DNA of 64,000 nt from assembly GCF_001659605.2 (NCBI RefSeq), contig NC_035173.2, forward strand, positions 16,904,618 through 16,968,617, written 5' to 3'. Below the pieces are notes generated by a model. It was not told the origin of the DNA. It saw nothing but the letters and a program-made list of their open reading frames with translations, and made no database searches. A program made the position numbers and the translations under genes. This stretch comes from Manihot esculenta. Its lineage: Eukaryota; Streptophyta; Magnoliopsida; Malpighiales; Euphorbiaceae. Position 1 is the stretch's first letter, and every line of letters starts with the position of its first letter. Of the stretch, positions 31,305-45,400 are shown in pieces.

Positions 31305-33529
31305 TGTAACGACCCGAAAATCCGGACCGCTACCGGCGCTAGGATCCAGGTCGGCATAAGGCCGCCGGGACCCGTAGCAAGCCTAACATTCATCCTGTAA
31401 ACCTGTTTAATTCCACACATGATCAACAACATACATAAAAATTTGAACTTTTCTTTACATTCATTCATCAAACTCAACCTGTGCATGCACTATACATAAC
31501 ATGATCATAAACATTAACTCCTCTTTGGAGTCTCAACAGTGCCCCAATGGGGTGACATCACATATATTGAGTTTGGTTACATAAGCATCATTAAAATCAT
31601 GTACTCAAAGGGATTAACAACATACTAGGGTCAAGCACAACTATGAACCTCAATAGATCTCATTACATTACATTTCTATACTAAACTTATACATAACTGT
31701 ACTCAATATAACATATCAACATTTATCATGTCCACACTAGCTATTACATGACCATGACTTCATTACTCTTGCTGACCTCCTAGTCTACCCTGTACCTACA
31801 AACCTGGGGGTTAAGGGAGAGGGGTGAGCTACTAGAGCCCAATGAGCAGAATAATAAAACATAGCATTTAAAACATATGATATCATGGAATGCATCACAA
31901 CACAAACATTTCACATCAAGGATGAACTTGTCACCACTTAGCCCTCTATACAGTCTAATTATGCCAGGGGCGTAGTGCAGGCACACGTGGACTTCCATAG
32001 CATAACATACATATCCAGTCATGCCGGGGGCGTGGTGCAGGCTCACCCGGACTTCCATAGTCTGTCATATCATACCGTATAAGGGCTAATGGATCATTCA
32101 ACATTCATCCACATCAACAACATAATGTGCAATGCGACATATTCGTGAATTCTAATGCAAGCACCCTAATGTATCTCATGGCATTCATGATGCGTGAATC
32201 ATGTTAAAACGTTCATTATTTGCTTTGAAAACATAGAGAGTTATTCCACTCACCTCTGGCTAGCTCTGACAAGACTCGAAAGCAGCTATCTCACTGCTGG
32301 GGTCCTCGGTTCCTCGGGTCCGAACCTACACAGGGGGACTCAAATGAGGGACCAAACATCTATGATCATGACTCTAAAATACTCCCCAAAAACCCCCTAA
32401 AACACCTCAAAACATCCATAGAAAACATGCAAAGGAAGGCTGAACAGGGCACTTTCGGCGGCAGGTTCGGCAGCCGAAAGCCCCTCCAGAGGCAAAAGTC
32501 ATGCAGGTTCGGCGGCACCTTCGGCGGCCGAAAGTGCCCTCCAGAGACGAAAGTCCATTTTCGGGGGTAGGCTTCAGCAGCCGAAAGGCTTGCCGCACAG
32601 ACAGGTTCGGCGGCCGAAAATCCTTTCGGCTGCCGAAAATCCTTTCGGCCGCCGAAAATCCTTTCGGCCGCCGAACCTGGTTTCTCCCAAAGGGCAGAAA
32701 CTCAGCTCTTCTCTGCACACTTTCCTCCCAAACCTTCCAATCATGCATCCAACTCTACCAAAACATGCATACACACATACATCAACACCTAGGGGTCTCA
32801 AACTATCCTAAACCCCAACTACAACACATCAAACATGCATATCCAACACACATTGCCCATATAATCACATAAAACCTAACAAAGCTCAACTAACCTAAAC
32901 ATGCATTTCTACCCCATGAATCAACTTAAAACTTGTTTAAAACATACTATAAGCTCAAGATCGGCTCTTACCTCTTGAAGATAGAGAGAGAGACGACCTA
33001 AACTTGGAGAACCAAGGGAAAGAGCTCCTGAGTCTTCCAAGCCTCAAAACTTGCTTTGATGCTCAAAATCTTCAAAACAAAGTGAAAACTCATGAAAATC
33101 ATGAAAGATTTGAAGAAAGGGACTCAAAATCGATGAGGGACGACAGAGAGCTCACCTTGGCCGAAAATGGGGAGAAAAGTTCGCCCATTCGGACAAGGGG
33201 ACCCTTTTATAGGTGGCTGACCAGGCCACTTTCGGGGGCCTAACGTGCCTCCGCATGCATGCCATGTTCGGCGGCCAAACCTGAACTTCCCTCACTTATG
33301 CCTTCGGCGGCCTAAAGCACTCCCGAAGTGCATGCATGTTCGGCGGCCGAACCTGAGCCTTCCTCTCAAGACTATTTTCATTCAAAACTTAATTTCTTTC
33401 TTGCTTAAAACCATAAAATACATTAAAACATTTTATGAAAACATGGTTTTACCCTTCTAGAGGTTTCCGACATCCGAGATTCCACCGGACGGTAGGAATT
33501 CTGATACCGGAGTCTAGCCGGGTATTACA
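31305..33529 (-). repeat. 3' LTR of gypsy copy E1
   Basis: 2225 bases from TGTAACGACCCG to GGTATTACA, with inverted TGTAA/TTACA ends. It contains clusters of TTCGGCGGCCGAA-like near-palindromes at 32455-32700 and 33230-33360, and on the minus strand the TATAAAAGGGTC promoter near 33201-33212. It directly follows the E1 polyprotein and purine tract. The flanking 5 bases on the left are GTCAA; the matching outer flank of E1 is lost. Confidence 0.9.
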
Positions 33530-33578
33530 TTCTTCCCCCCTTAAGAACATTCTTCCCCCCTTAAGAACATTCGTCCCC
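33530..33578 (-). other. Duplicated polypurine tract of E1
   Basis: On the minus strand the AAGGGGGGAAGAATGTTCTT segment occurs twice in tandem before the LTR. The other copies have one. Confidence 0.8.
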
Positions 33579-33648
33579 GAATGTTCACCAAACAAACATG
33601 ACATGGCATAAAACATAAACATTCATGCAAAGCACATAAAAACTCACC

Positions 33649-36600
33649 TTAGAAGAGATGAGGATATTGCCGGAGCATGGACTCCCGTGTCTCCCAGGTA
33701 CACTCTTCGATGTTGTGGTGATTCCAAAGGACTTTCACCATCGGGATTTCCTTGTTCCTTAGCTTTCTGATTTGAGTGTCTAGGATCCGTACCGGCTGCT
33801 CAATATAGGTGAGATCCTCTTGGATCTCCACATCAGGCTCACTAAGAACCTTTCCCGAATCTGACACGAATTTCCTCAACATAGAAACATGAAAAACCGG
33901 ATGGATTCTTTCCATTGAAGCAGGTAAATCCAGCTTGTACGATACATTCCCAATCTTCTGCAAGACTTCGAAGGGTCCGATGTACCGTGGAGCTACCTTA
34001 CCTTTCTTCCCAAACCGAATCACCCCTTTCATCGGAGACGCCTTGAGCAATACCAAATCCCCCTCCTGAAACTCTACTTGCCTTCTGCGGATGTCTGCAT
34101 AACTCTTTTGCCTGCTTGCAGCAGTCTTGATCCTTTCTCTGATTATGGGCACCACTCTGCTGGTGATCTCTACTAGCTCAGGCCCTGCCAAGGCCTTTTC
34201 TCCTACTTCTTCCCAACAGACAGACGACCTGCACTTCCTTCCATACAAAGCTTCATATGGGGCCATCCCTATGCTGGCATGATGGCTGTTATTATAGGCA
34301 AACTCTACTAAAGGTAGATGCTGCCTCCAAGTACCGCCAAAATCCAGCACACACATTCTGAGCATATCCTCTATTGTCTGGATGGTCCTCTCTGATTGTC
34401 CGTCCGTCTGAGGATGGAAAGCAGTGCTAAAATCCAACCTGGTACCCATAGCGTTCTGCAGACTCTGCCAAAACCTGGAGGTAAACTAGGGCCCTCGATC
34501 AGACACTATCGAAACAGGAACCCCATGCAGCTTGACAATCTCATCTACATACACCTGCGCCAACTTATCCACAGAATAGCCACTCCTGACAGGGATGAAG
34601 TGAGCAGATTTGGTTAGTCTGTCCACAATCACCCATATGGAGTCTAATCTGTTGGACGCCACCGGTAGCCCCACCACGAAGTCCATAGCTATATTCTCCC
34701 ATTTCCACTCTAGAATAGGTAGTGGGTTAAGCATTCCAGCCGGCTTCTGATGTTCCAGCTTCACCCTCTGACATATTTCGCAGGCTGACACAAACTGTGC
34801 CACTTCTCTCTTCATAGCTGGCCACCAATAAACCTTCTTCAGATCTTGATACATCTTGGTGGCTCCAGGGTGAACACTGTATCTGGCATTATGAGCCTCT
34901 CTCATAATGTCTCCTTTCAGCCCTACGTCATCTGGTACACACAATCTGTTTCCATAGCGGAGGATCCCCTTGCTGTCGAATCTGAACTCACTATCCTTGC
35001 CTGACTGAACAGTCCTGGCAATCTTCACTAACTCTGGGTCCTCATGCTGTTTCTGAGCCACCTGCTCTAGAAATACGGGTGCCACTCTCATCTGGGCAAC
35101 TAAAGCACCTGTACCAGACAACTCCAACTGTAGACCTTCATTCATGAGCTCGAAGAGCTCTCTCACAACTGGCCTCCTCTCTGCTGAAATATGGGACAAA
35201 CTGCCAAGTGATTTCCGGCTTAAGGCGTCTGCTACAACATTCGCCTTACCCGGATGGTACTGGATCTTGCAATCGTAGTCACTGAGCAGTTCTACCCATC
35301 TTCTCTGCCTCAAATTCAAATCTCTCTGGCTCAGGATGTACTGCAGGCTTTTATGATCTGTGAAGTTCTCACATTTAACCCCATAAAGGTAGTGCCTCCA
35401 CATCTTGAGTGCAAAGATCACCGCTGCCATCTCTAGGTCATGTGTAGGGTAATTCAACTCGTGCTTCTTTAGCTGCCTAGAAGCATAAGCAATCACCCTT
35501 TCATTCTGCATCAGCACACAACCCAATCCCACACGGGACGCATCATAATAGACTGAGAAGTCTTCATTACTAGATGGCAGAGCTAACACTGGTGCTGAAG
35601 TCAACCTCTTCTTTAGCTCCTCAAAGCTTTCCTCACACTGGTCGGTCCACGCAAACCTCTGGTTCTTCTTAGTCAGTCTGGTCATGGGAGTTGCAATTTT
35701 AGAGAAGTCCTGAATGAACCTCCTGTAGTAACCTGCTAAACCCAAAAAGCTCTTGATCTCAGTCACAGTAGTGGGTCTAGGCCAGTTTGCTACAGCTTCC
35801 ACTTTCTTGGGGTCTACCTCGATTCCATTTTCTGACACCACATGCCCCAAGAAGGAGATGCTCCTCAGCCAGAACTCACACTTGGAGAACTTGGCATACA
35901 AGCCATGTTCCCTCAAGGTCTGCAAAACCAACCTCAGATGATGGGCATGCTCCTCTGCATTCCTGGAATACACTAAGATATCATCTATAAAGACAATAAC
36001 GAAGTGATCCAGGTATTGACTGAAAACTCTGTTCATGAGATCCATGAATGCTGCAGGGGCATTGGTTAACCCGAACGGCATCACAAGGAACTCATAATGC
36101 CCATATCTGGTCCTGAATGTTGTCTTCGATACATCCTCTTCTCTTATCCTTAGCTGATGGTACCCCGATCTCAGATCTATTTTGGAGAAACAACCTGCTT
36201 CGGCTAGCTGGTCAAATAGATCGTCGATCCTTGGCAACGGGTACTTATTCTTGGTAGTGACCTTGTTCAACTGCCTGTAGTCGATACAAAGTCTGAGAGA
36301 TCCATCCTTCTTTTTCACAAATAGCACTGGAGCACCCCAAGGTGAGGTACTCGGTCGGATGAATCTTCTATCTACCAACTCTTGCAACTGTTCTTTTAAC
36401 TCTTTCAATTCTGCTGGTGCCATCCTGTAGGGAGGGGTAGAGATCGGTCTAGTTCCAGGCATCAGTTCAATTTCAAACTCTATCTCCCTAGCAGGTGGTA
36501 AACCTGGTAGCTCGTCTGGGAACACATATAAAAACTCACTGACTACGGGCACTGAGGCGGGCTCTCTGACATGACTATCCAGCTCTCTCACATGAGCTAG

Positions 36601-38579
36601 AAAACCCTGACAACCCCTTCTGAGTAGCCTACGAGCCTGAAGGGCTGATATCAAACCTCTAGGTGTACTCCCCCTGTCTCCTCTGAAGACAACCTCTGAC
36701 CCATCCTGACATCTGAACCTGACTACCTTGTCTCTGCAGTCTAAGGTAGCACCATGGGTAGATAGCCAATCCATCCCTAGAATGACGTCAAAATCTGTCA
36801 AATCTAGAACCACAAGGTCGGCGGACAGGCATCTTCCCTCCACAAAAACTGGACTACACTGGCAGACTGACTCTGCCACTGACGGATCACACTTGGGTCC
36901 ACTGACCCATAAGGGACACTCTAACCCAGAGACCATCAATCCCAACCTCTCGACGGCCTTCAAAGCAATGAAAGAATGAGATGCACCAGGGTCCATCAAT
37001 GCATACACATCAGAACAACCAATGATGAGATTACCTGACACCACGGTGTTGGATGTGTTTGCCTCCTGCTGAGTCATGGTGAAGATCCGTGCTGGGGCCG
37101 ATGGACCTTCACCTCTGAAACTCGCTGAAGAAGAGGCTGCCCCTCTTCCTCTGCCTCTGCCACTAGCCTGAGTCGCGGCTGGAGCTGCTGGCTGAGCCAC
37201 ACTACCAGAAGCTGTCTAGTGAGACTGTGCCATAGAAGCTACTCTAGGACACTCCCGTGCCATGTGTCCCTCCTGCCCACATCTGAAGCAGGCTGTCGTC
37301 CTAACCAGACATACTCCCTTGTGCGGCTTCCCACACTTCATACATGCTGTAATACCTGCACCCGAGCTCGAGCCAACTCCTAATCCCAAACCTGACTTGA
37401 TCTTGCTCCAGAACTTGTTCTTTTTGGACTTCCGGGAGCCTCTGTCCCACTTCTTACTGCCTGAACTCAGAGAAGAAGGGTCTAACCTACCCCCTCCTGG
37501 GGTCTTGGAACCAGAAGGCTGTGCCACTGACTGCTTGACTTTCCCTTCGATGATAGCACTAGCCTCCATCCTCCGAGCCATATCCACTATGGCATGGAAA
37601 CTCTCCCTCTCTGCTGACTGAATCAAGGAGGAATACCTGGAATGGAGCCTCATGATATACCTCATTGACTTCCTCTGTTCTGTATCCAGATTCTGCCCAG
37701 CATACGGCAACAGCTCCAAGAATCTGTCTGTATACTCATCCACGCTCATAAAGCCCATCCTGCAAACTCATTGACAAACTCCTCCCAGGATAGACTATCC
37801 AACCTCGGGTTCACATAGTTCTTAAACCACTCTCGGGCCTTCTTGCACTTTAATGTGAACCCAGCCATCTGGATGGCTCTACTGTCATCAGCTCCTATCT
37901 CATCTGTAATTGTCTTGACCCTCTCAAGGTACACGAACGGGTCATCACCGGTTTCAAACTGGGGAGCACCCAACTTCATGTAGTCGGTCATCTTGACCTT
38001 GCTCCCCCCAGATGAGCTAGGTTTAGGCATTTGGGTTTCTGGGACAGTAGGTGCAGCTGGTGGTGGAGGAGGTGCAGCATCCCCTGGGGTAGGGTTTGTT
38101 GTACCTGGATAGAAAGATGGGGGTGGGTACATGGGGTCCTGTGGATACGGTGGGTAGAAAGGTGGGTATGGCATCTGAGAGTGATAAGGGTTAAAACTGG
38201 GGTAATCCGATGTACCTCCCATCGAATACCCGGGATTATGTGAAAAGGGTGGGTAATAAGGTGGCTGAACAAATCCCGAGGCTTGAGTGCCTCCTTGGGA
38301 CTCCCCCATTCCCTCTTCCGACATACTTACTCCAAGACTGCCATCCCTCCTCTGATCCACATCCATCTGATCCCCCACATCCTCTGACAAATCCCCTTGT
38401 ACTGTTCCCCTCACTGATCTGCTTCTACCCAGATCCAAAGACCTTCTAGGGTCTCTCACTGCTCTTTCTCTGCTGGACCTACTAGACATTGCTCTAGGCA
38501 ATGCAGGAGGACGGGCATTAGTGCCCTCATCCTGGGGTGGTACTCCAGTCAATCGTGCAGATCGACGAGTTCCTCTCAT
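33649..38579 (-). pseudogene. Gag-pol of gypsy copy E1, broken
   Basis: Minus strand, start ATG ([10 protein letters not shown]) at 38579. The order is gag, CCHC knuckle ([15 protein letters not shown] near 37270), protease ([12 protein letters not shown] near 36990), reverse transcriptase (FIDDILVYS near 35975), RNase H, integrase, and a C-terminal chromodomain-like tail ending QQYPHLF in the intact relative (RQYPHLF here) at 33649. Compared with copy B it has a deletion of about 61 bases and a frameshift near 37750, a CAG to TAG stop at about 37215, and another CAG to TAG in the integrase SDRGPQF motif at 34486. RNase H carries ENFTDHKS where B has EIFTDHKS. About 904 codons of protease-RT-integrase are still open. 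Not able to make a full polyprotein. Confidence 0.9.
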
Positions 38580-38832
38580 CCTGTTTACTGAAAAACAGCA
38601 CACATCACATAAACATTAGCATCAAATGGTTCATGTGGAAGCACATGAACCCGCATCACATACATCGCATACATAGCATATCATTAATGCTCATGCATAA
38701 AATCATGGCATTTCACATCATCATTCAAGACATGACTCTTTATCCTATCCTAGTGGACATGATCTTCCTATTGTGCTTGACCTTCTAGAACATCTATGAG
38801 CCCGACACTCTAGGTCCGACCATATGAACCTG

Positions 38833-38844
38833 ACTCTGATACCA
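38833..38844 (-). other. Primer binding site of E1
   Basis: Minus-strand TGGTATCAGAGT, tRNA-iMet type with the last base changed. Confidence 0.75.
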
Positions 38845-38848
38845 ATCT

Positions 38849-39227
38849 GTAACGACCCGAAAATCCGGACTGCTACCGGCGCTAGGATCCAGGTCGGCAT
38901 AAGGCCGCCGGGACCCGTAGCAAGCCTAACATTCATCCTGTAAACCTGTTTAATCCCACACATGATCAACAACATACATAAAAATTTGAACTTTTCTTTA
39001 CATTCATTCACCAAACTCAACCTGTGCATGCACTATACATAACATGATCATAAACATTAACTCCTCTTTGGAGTCTCAACAGTGCCCCAATGGGGTGACA
39101 TCACATATATTGAGTTTGGTTACATAAGCATCATTAAAATCATGTACTCAAAGGGATTAACAACATACTAGGGTCAAGCACAACTATGAACCTCAATAGA
39201 TCTCATTACATTACATTTCTATACTAG
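38849..39227 (-). repeat. 5' LTR of E1, truncated
   Basis: Only the U5-side 379 bases remain, almost identical to 31305-31683. They end inside the LTR at CTATACTA and continue directly into gag sequence of copy E2. About 1.85 kb of LTR is lost at this junction. Confidence 0.9.
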
Positions 39228-39844
39228 GGAGCACCCAGCTTCATGTAGTCGGTCATCTTGACCTTGCTCCCACCAGATGAGCTAGGCTTAGGCATATGGG
39301 TTGCTGGAACTGAGGGTTTTGCTGATGGTGGAGGAGGTGCAACATTTTCTGTGGTAGGGTTAGTTGGATTTGGATAGTAGGGTGTGGGTGGATACATTGG
39401 GTACTGTGAGTATGGTGGGTAGTAGGGTGGGTATGGCATGTGTGGGGGATAAGGGGTAAAGCTAGGGTAGTCCGATGTACCTCCCATCGAATACTCGGGA
39501 TTTTGTGAGAAGTGTGGGTAGTGGGGTGGCTGAACAAATCCCGAGGCCTGAGTGCCTCCTTGGGACTCTCCCATTCCCTCTTCTGACATGCTAACTCCCA
39601 GACTGCCATCTCTCCTCTGCTCTACGTCCATATCATCCCCCATGTCCTCTGACATTCCTCCCTGAACTGTTCCCTTCACTGATCTACTTCTACCCAGATC
39701 CAGAGACCTTCTAGGGTCTCTTACTGCTCTTTCTCTACTAGCCCTACTAGACATTGCCCTAGGCAATGTAGGAGGACGGGCGCTCATGCCCTCATCCTCA
39801 GGTGGCACTCCAGTCAATCGTGCAGATCGACGAGTTCCTCTCAT
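39228..39844 (-). pseudogene. Gag N-terminal fragment of gypsy copy E2
   Basis: Minus-strand open frame from [12 protein letters not shown] at 39844, through the Pro/Tyr-rich region (MPYPPYYPPYS), to KVKMTDYMKLGAP, where it is cut by the junction with the E1 LTR. The remainder of gag and all of pol are absent. Confidence 0.9.
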
Positions 39845-40090
39845 CCTGTTTTCTGAAAAACAGCACAAATCACGTAAACATTAGCATCATATGGTTCATG
39901 TGAGCACACATGAACCCGCATCACATACATCACATATCATTAATGCACATGCATATAATCATGGTATTTCACATCATCATACAAGACAGGACTCCACATC
40001 CTATCCTAGTGCACATGATCTTCCTATTGTGCTTGACCTTCTATAACCTCTATGAGCCCGACACTCTAGGTCCGACCATATGAACCTAGG

Positions 40091-40102
40091 GCTCTGATAC
40101 CA
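40091..40102 (-). other. Primer binding site of E2
   Basis: Minus-strand TGGTATCAGAGC, intact tRNA-iMet type. Confidence 0.85.
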
Positions 40103-40105
40103 ATC

Positions 40106-42379
40106 TGTAACGACCCGAAAATCGGACCGCTACCGGCGTTAGGGTCCAGATCGGCATAAGGCCGCCGAGACCCGTAGCAAGCCAAACCTTCATCCTATGA
40201 ACCTGTTTAATCCCATACATGATCAACAACATACATAAAAAAATTTGAACTTTTCTTTCCATTCAGTCACCAAACTCAACCTGTGCATGCACTATACATA
40301 AACATAACCATCAACCCACCTTGGAGTCCTCAACAATGCTCCAATGGGGTAACATAACATACATTGAGTTTGGCTCAACATATGCATCTATTGAAATCAT
40401 TACATTTAAAAGATCATGGAAACAAAGGGGATTAACATACAACTAGGGTCAAGCACATCTCTAAACCTTAATATCATTATTACATTACATAACTGTACTA
40501 AACATCATATATCGACATTTCTCATGTCCACACTAGCTATTACATGACCAAAACTTCATTACTCTTGCTGACCTCCTGGTCTACCCTGCACCTGTAAACC
40601 TGGGGGTTAAGGGAGAGGGGTGAGCTACTAGAGCCCAGTGAGCAGAATAATAAAACATTTACATTTAAGGTTCATGCTTTCATGGAATGCATCACATCAC
40701 AACTAATCATATCAAGGATGAACTTGTCACCACTTAGCCCTCTACATATTCCAATTATGCCAGGGGCGTAGTGCAGGCCACACCTGGTCTTCCTCTTATA
40801 CATAACATATCATACATGACCAACTGTGCCGGGGGCGTAGTGCAGGCCACACCCGGTCTTTCTCTTACATAGTGCCAGGGGCGTAGTACAGGCCACACCT
40901 GGACTTCCATATCATATCATCATGTCATAGCATATGAAGGCTAATGGATCATTCAACATTCATCCACATCAACAACATATTATGCAATGCAACATATTCG
41001 TGAATTCTAATGCAAGCACCCTAATACATATCATGGCATTCATGATGCGTGAGTCATGCTAAACTTTTATTTAATTTCTCAATTTAAAACATTAAGTTTA
41101 GTTCCACTCACCTCTGGTTGAAGCTCTACTGACTCTGAAGCGACTGACTCACTGCTGGGGTCCTCGGTTCCTCGGGTCCGAACATACACAGGTGGACTCA
41201 AATGAGGGACCAAACATCTATGATTATGACTCTATAATACTCCTCAAAAACCCCCTAAAACACCTTGAAACAATCACATAAATCATGCAAAGGAGGGCTG
41301 GACAAGGCACTTTCGGCGGCAGGTTCGGCGGCCGAAAGTCCCTCCAGAGGCGAAAGTCAGGCAGGTTCGGCGGCACCTTCGGCGGCCGAAACTCCCAGAT
41401 AGAGACGAAACTCATGCATGTTCGGCGGCACTTTCGGCGGCCGAAACTGCCCTCCATAGACGAAAGTTCTCTTTCGGGGGCAGGCTTCGGTAGCCGAAGG
41501 CTGCCTCCACAAGCGGGTTCGGCGGCCGAACCTGAGTTTCTCCAAAGTGGCAGAAACTCAACTCCAACATGCACAAACGCCTCCCAAACCTTTTACACAT
41601 GCATAAACCTGATCTACAACATGCATACTCAAGCATACAAGCTCCTAGGGGCTTCAACTATCTTAAACCCCATCTACAACACATTAAACAACCCACATTG
41701 TTCATAAACATACCAAAAACCCATAAACATAACAATAACCTATCATGCATTTCTACCCCATAGATCTTCATAAAACTAGTTTAAAACATGCAAGAAAGGT
41801 TGGATCTAAGCTTACCTCTTGAAGATCGAGAGGAAAGACGATCCTAGCTTGGAGGTAGGGAGAAATCCACTCTTTGGTCTCCAAGCTTCCAAACTTGCTC
41901 TTTTTGCTCAAATCTCTTCAAATCACCATAAAGCTTGTTAAAACATGAAAGATCGGAGGAAAAACATCAAAAACGAACCAAAGGAGAGCATGAACTCACC
42001 GTGGCCGAAAATGGGGAGAAAACTTGCCCGTTTCGGCCATGGAGCTCTTATAAAGGGCTGGCAGACCACCTTTCGGCAGCCGAACGTGCCCCCACATCTC
42101 ATGCAAGTTCGGCGGCCGAACATGAGGTTCGGTGGCCGAACCTTTGAGACTTGCGGAAGCCTAACTTGCCCCCCTAAACCATCCAATGTTCGGCGGCCGA
42201 ACCTAGAAATGCCTCCTTGGTCTTTTTCATACAAAAACTCAATTCCTTTCTTACTTAAAATCATGAAATACATTAAAAAATTTTATAAAAACATGATTTT
42301 ACCCTTCTAGAGGTCTCCGACATCCGAGATTCCACCGGACGGTAGGAATTCCGATACCAGAGTCTAGCCGGGTATTACA
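40106..42379 (-). repeat. Complete LTR shared by copies E2 and E3
   Basis: 2274 bases, TGTAACGACCCG to GGTATTACA. On its low side are the primer site and gag of E2; on its high side are the purine tract and polyprotein end of E3. One LTR therefore serves two internal regions, the result expected from recombination between LTRs of neighbouring copies. It contains three copies of a 50-60 base segment with GCCAGGGGCGTAGT (40758-40900) and near-palindrome clusters at 41310-41530 and 42065-42205. Confidence 0.9.
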
Positions 42380-42488
42380 TTCTTCCTCCCTTAAGAACAT
42401 TCGTCCCCGAATGTTCACCAAACAACACAGCATGGCATAAGACATAGCATAAACATGAACATACATACAAAGCACATAAAAACTCACT

Positions 42489-45400
42489 TTAGAAGAGATG
42501 AGGATATTGCTGGAGCATGGACTCCTGTGTCTCCCAGGTACACTCTTCGATGTTGTGGTGATTCCAAAGGACTTTCACCATCGGAATTTCCTTGTTCCTT
42601 AGCTTTCTGATCTGGGTGTCTAGGATCCGCACTGGCTGCTCAACATAGGTGAGATCCTCTTGGATCTCCACATCAGGCTCACTAAGAACCTTGCCCGGAT
42701 CTGACACAAATTTCCTCAACATAGAAACATGGAAAACCGGATGGATTCTCTCCATTGAAGCAGGCAAGTCCAGCTTGTACAATACATTCCCAATCTTTTG
42801 CAAGACTTCAAAGGGTCCGATGTACCGTGGAGCCAGCTTACCTTTCTTCCCGAATCGAATCACCCCTTTCATTGGAGATACCTTGAGCAATACCAAATCC
42901 CCCTCCTAAAACTCTACTTGCCTTCTGCGGATGTCTGCATAACTCTTCTGTCTGCTTGCAGCAGTTTTGATTCTTTTTCTGATTATGGGCACCACTCTGC
43001 TGGTGATCTCTACTAGCTCAGGCCCTGCCAAGGCCTTTTCTCCAACTTCCTCCCAACAGACAGGCGACCTGCACTTCCTTCCATACAAAGCTTCATATGG
43101 AGCCATCCCTATGCTAGCATGATGGCTGTTATTGTAGGCAAACTCCACTAAAGGTAGATGCTGCCTCCAAGAACCGCCAAAATCCAGCACACACATTCTG
43201 AGCATATCCTTTATTGTCTGGATGGTCCTCTCTAATTGTCTGTCCGTCTGTGGATGGAAAGCAGTGCTAAAATCCAACCTGGTACCCATAGCGTTCTGCA
43301 GACTCCGCCAAAACCTGGAGGTAAACTGGGGCCCTCGATCAGACACTATTGAAACAGGAACCCCATGCAGCCTGACGATCTCATCAACATACACCTGCGC
43401 CAACTTGTCCACAGAATAGCCACTCCTGACAGGGATGAAGTGAGCAGATTTGGTGAGTCTGTCCACAATCACCCATATGGAGTCCAATCTATTGGACGTT
43501 GCCGGTAACCCCACCACGAAGTCCATAGCTATATTCTCCCATTTCCACTCTGGAATAGGTAGTGGGTTAAGCATTCCAGCCGGCTTCTGATGTTCCAGCT
43601 TCACCCTCTAACACACTTCGCAGGCTGACAAAAACTGTGCCACTTCTTTCTTCATAGCTGGCCACCAATACACTTTCTTCAGATCTTGATACATCTTGGT
43701 GGCTCCGGGGTGAACACTGTATCTGGCATTATGAGCCTCTCTAATAATGTCTCCCTTTAGCCCTATGTCATATGGTACACACAATCTGCTCCCATAGCGG
43801 AGGATCCCCTTATTGTCGAATCTGAACTCACTGTCTTTGCCTGACTGAACAGTCCTGGCAAACTTCACTAACTCTGGGTCCTCATGCTGTTTCTGAGCCA
43901 CCTGCTCTAGAAACACGGGTGCCACTCTCATCTGGACAATCAAAGCACCTGTACCAAACAACTCCAGCTGTAGACCTTCATTCATGAGCTCGAAGAACTC
44001 CCTTACTACTGGCCTCCTCTCTGCCGAAATATGAGACAAACTGCCAAGTGATTTCCGGCTTAAGGCGTCTGCCACAACATTCGCCTTACCCGGATGATAC
44101 TGGAGCTTGCAATCATAGTCACTGAGCAGTTCTACCCATCTTCTCTGCCTCAAATTCAAATCTCTCTGACTTAGGATGTACTGCAGGCTTTTATTATCTG
44201 TGAAGATCACACATTTTACCCCATAAAGGTAGTGCCTCCACATCTTGAGTGCAAAGATTATCGCTGCCATCTCTAGGTCATGTGTAGGGTAATTCAACTC
44301 GTGCTTCTTTAGCTGCCTAAAAGCATAAGCAATCACCCTTTCATTCTGCATTAGCACACAACCCAGCCCCACACGGGATGCATCACAATAGACTGAGAAG
44401 TCTTCATCACTAGATGGCAGAGCTAACACTGGTGCTGAAGTCAACCTCCTCTTTAGCTCCTCAAAGCTTTCCTCACACTGGTCGGTCAACACAAACCTCT
44501 GGTTCTTCTTAGTTAGTCTGGTCATGGGAGCTGCAATCTTAAAAAAGTCCTGAACGAACCTCCTGTAGTAACCTGCTAAACCCAAAAAGCTCTTGATCTC
44601 TGTCACAGTAGTGGGTCTAGGCTAGTTTGCTACAGCTTCCACTTTCTTGGGGTCTACCTCGATTCCATTCTCTGACACCACATGCCCCAAGAAGGAGATG
44701 CTCCTCAGCCAGAACTCACATTTGGAGAACTTGGCATACAAGCCATGTTCCCTCAAGGTCTGCAAAACCAACCTCAGATGATGGGCATACTCCTCTGCAT
44801 TCCTGGAATACACTAAGATATCATCTATGAAGACAATAACGAAGTGATCCAGGTATTGGCTAAACACTCTGTTCTTGAGATCCATGAATGCTGCAGGGGC
44901 GTTGGTTAACCTGAACGGCATAACAAGGAACTCATAATGCCCATATCTGGTCCTGAAGGCTGTCTTCGGCACATCCTCTTTCCTTATCCTTAGCTGATGG
45001 TACCCCGATCTCAGATCTATTTTGGAGAAACAACCTGCTCCGGCTAGCTGGTCAAATAGATCATCGATCCTTGGCAACGGGTACTTATTCTTGGTAGTGA
45101 CCTTGTTCAACTGCCTGTAGTTGATACAAAGTCTGAGGGATCCATCCTTCTTTTTCACAAATAGCACTGGAGCACCCCAAGGTGAGGTACTCGGTCGGAT
45201 GAAACCCCTATCTACCAGCTCTTGCAACTGATCTTTTAACTCTTTCAATTCTGCTGGTGCCATCCTGTAGGGAGGGATAGAGATCGATCTAGTTCCATGC
45301 ATCAATTCAATTTCAAACTCTATCTCCCTAGTAGGTGGTAAACATGGCAGCTCGTCTGGAAATACATCTAAAAACTCACTGACCACGGGCACTGAGGCGG

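Noticed and set aside
32407..32872. Arg/Gly-rich ORFs inside the LTRs (also near 41285, 49320, 52397, 60049)
   Set aside because: They are translations of the TTCGGCCGCCGAA arrays in non-coding LTR sequence. Their recurrence in every LTR reflects repeat identity, not a conserved protein.
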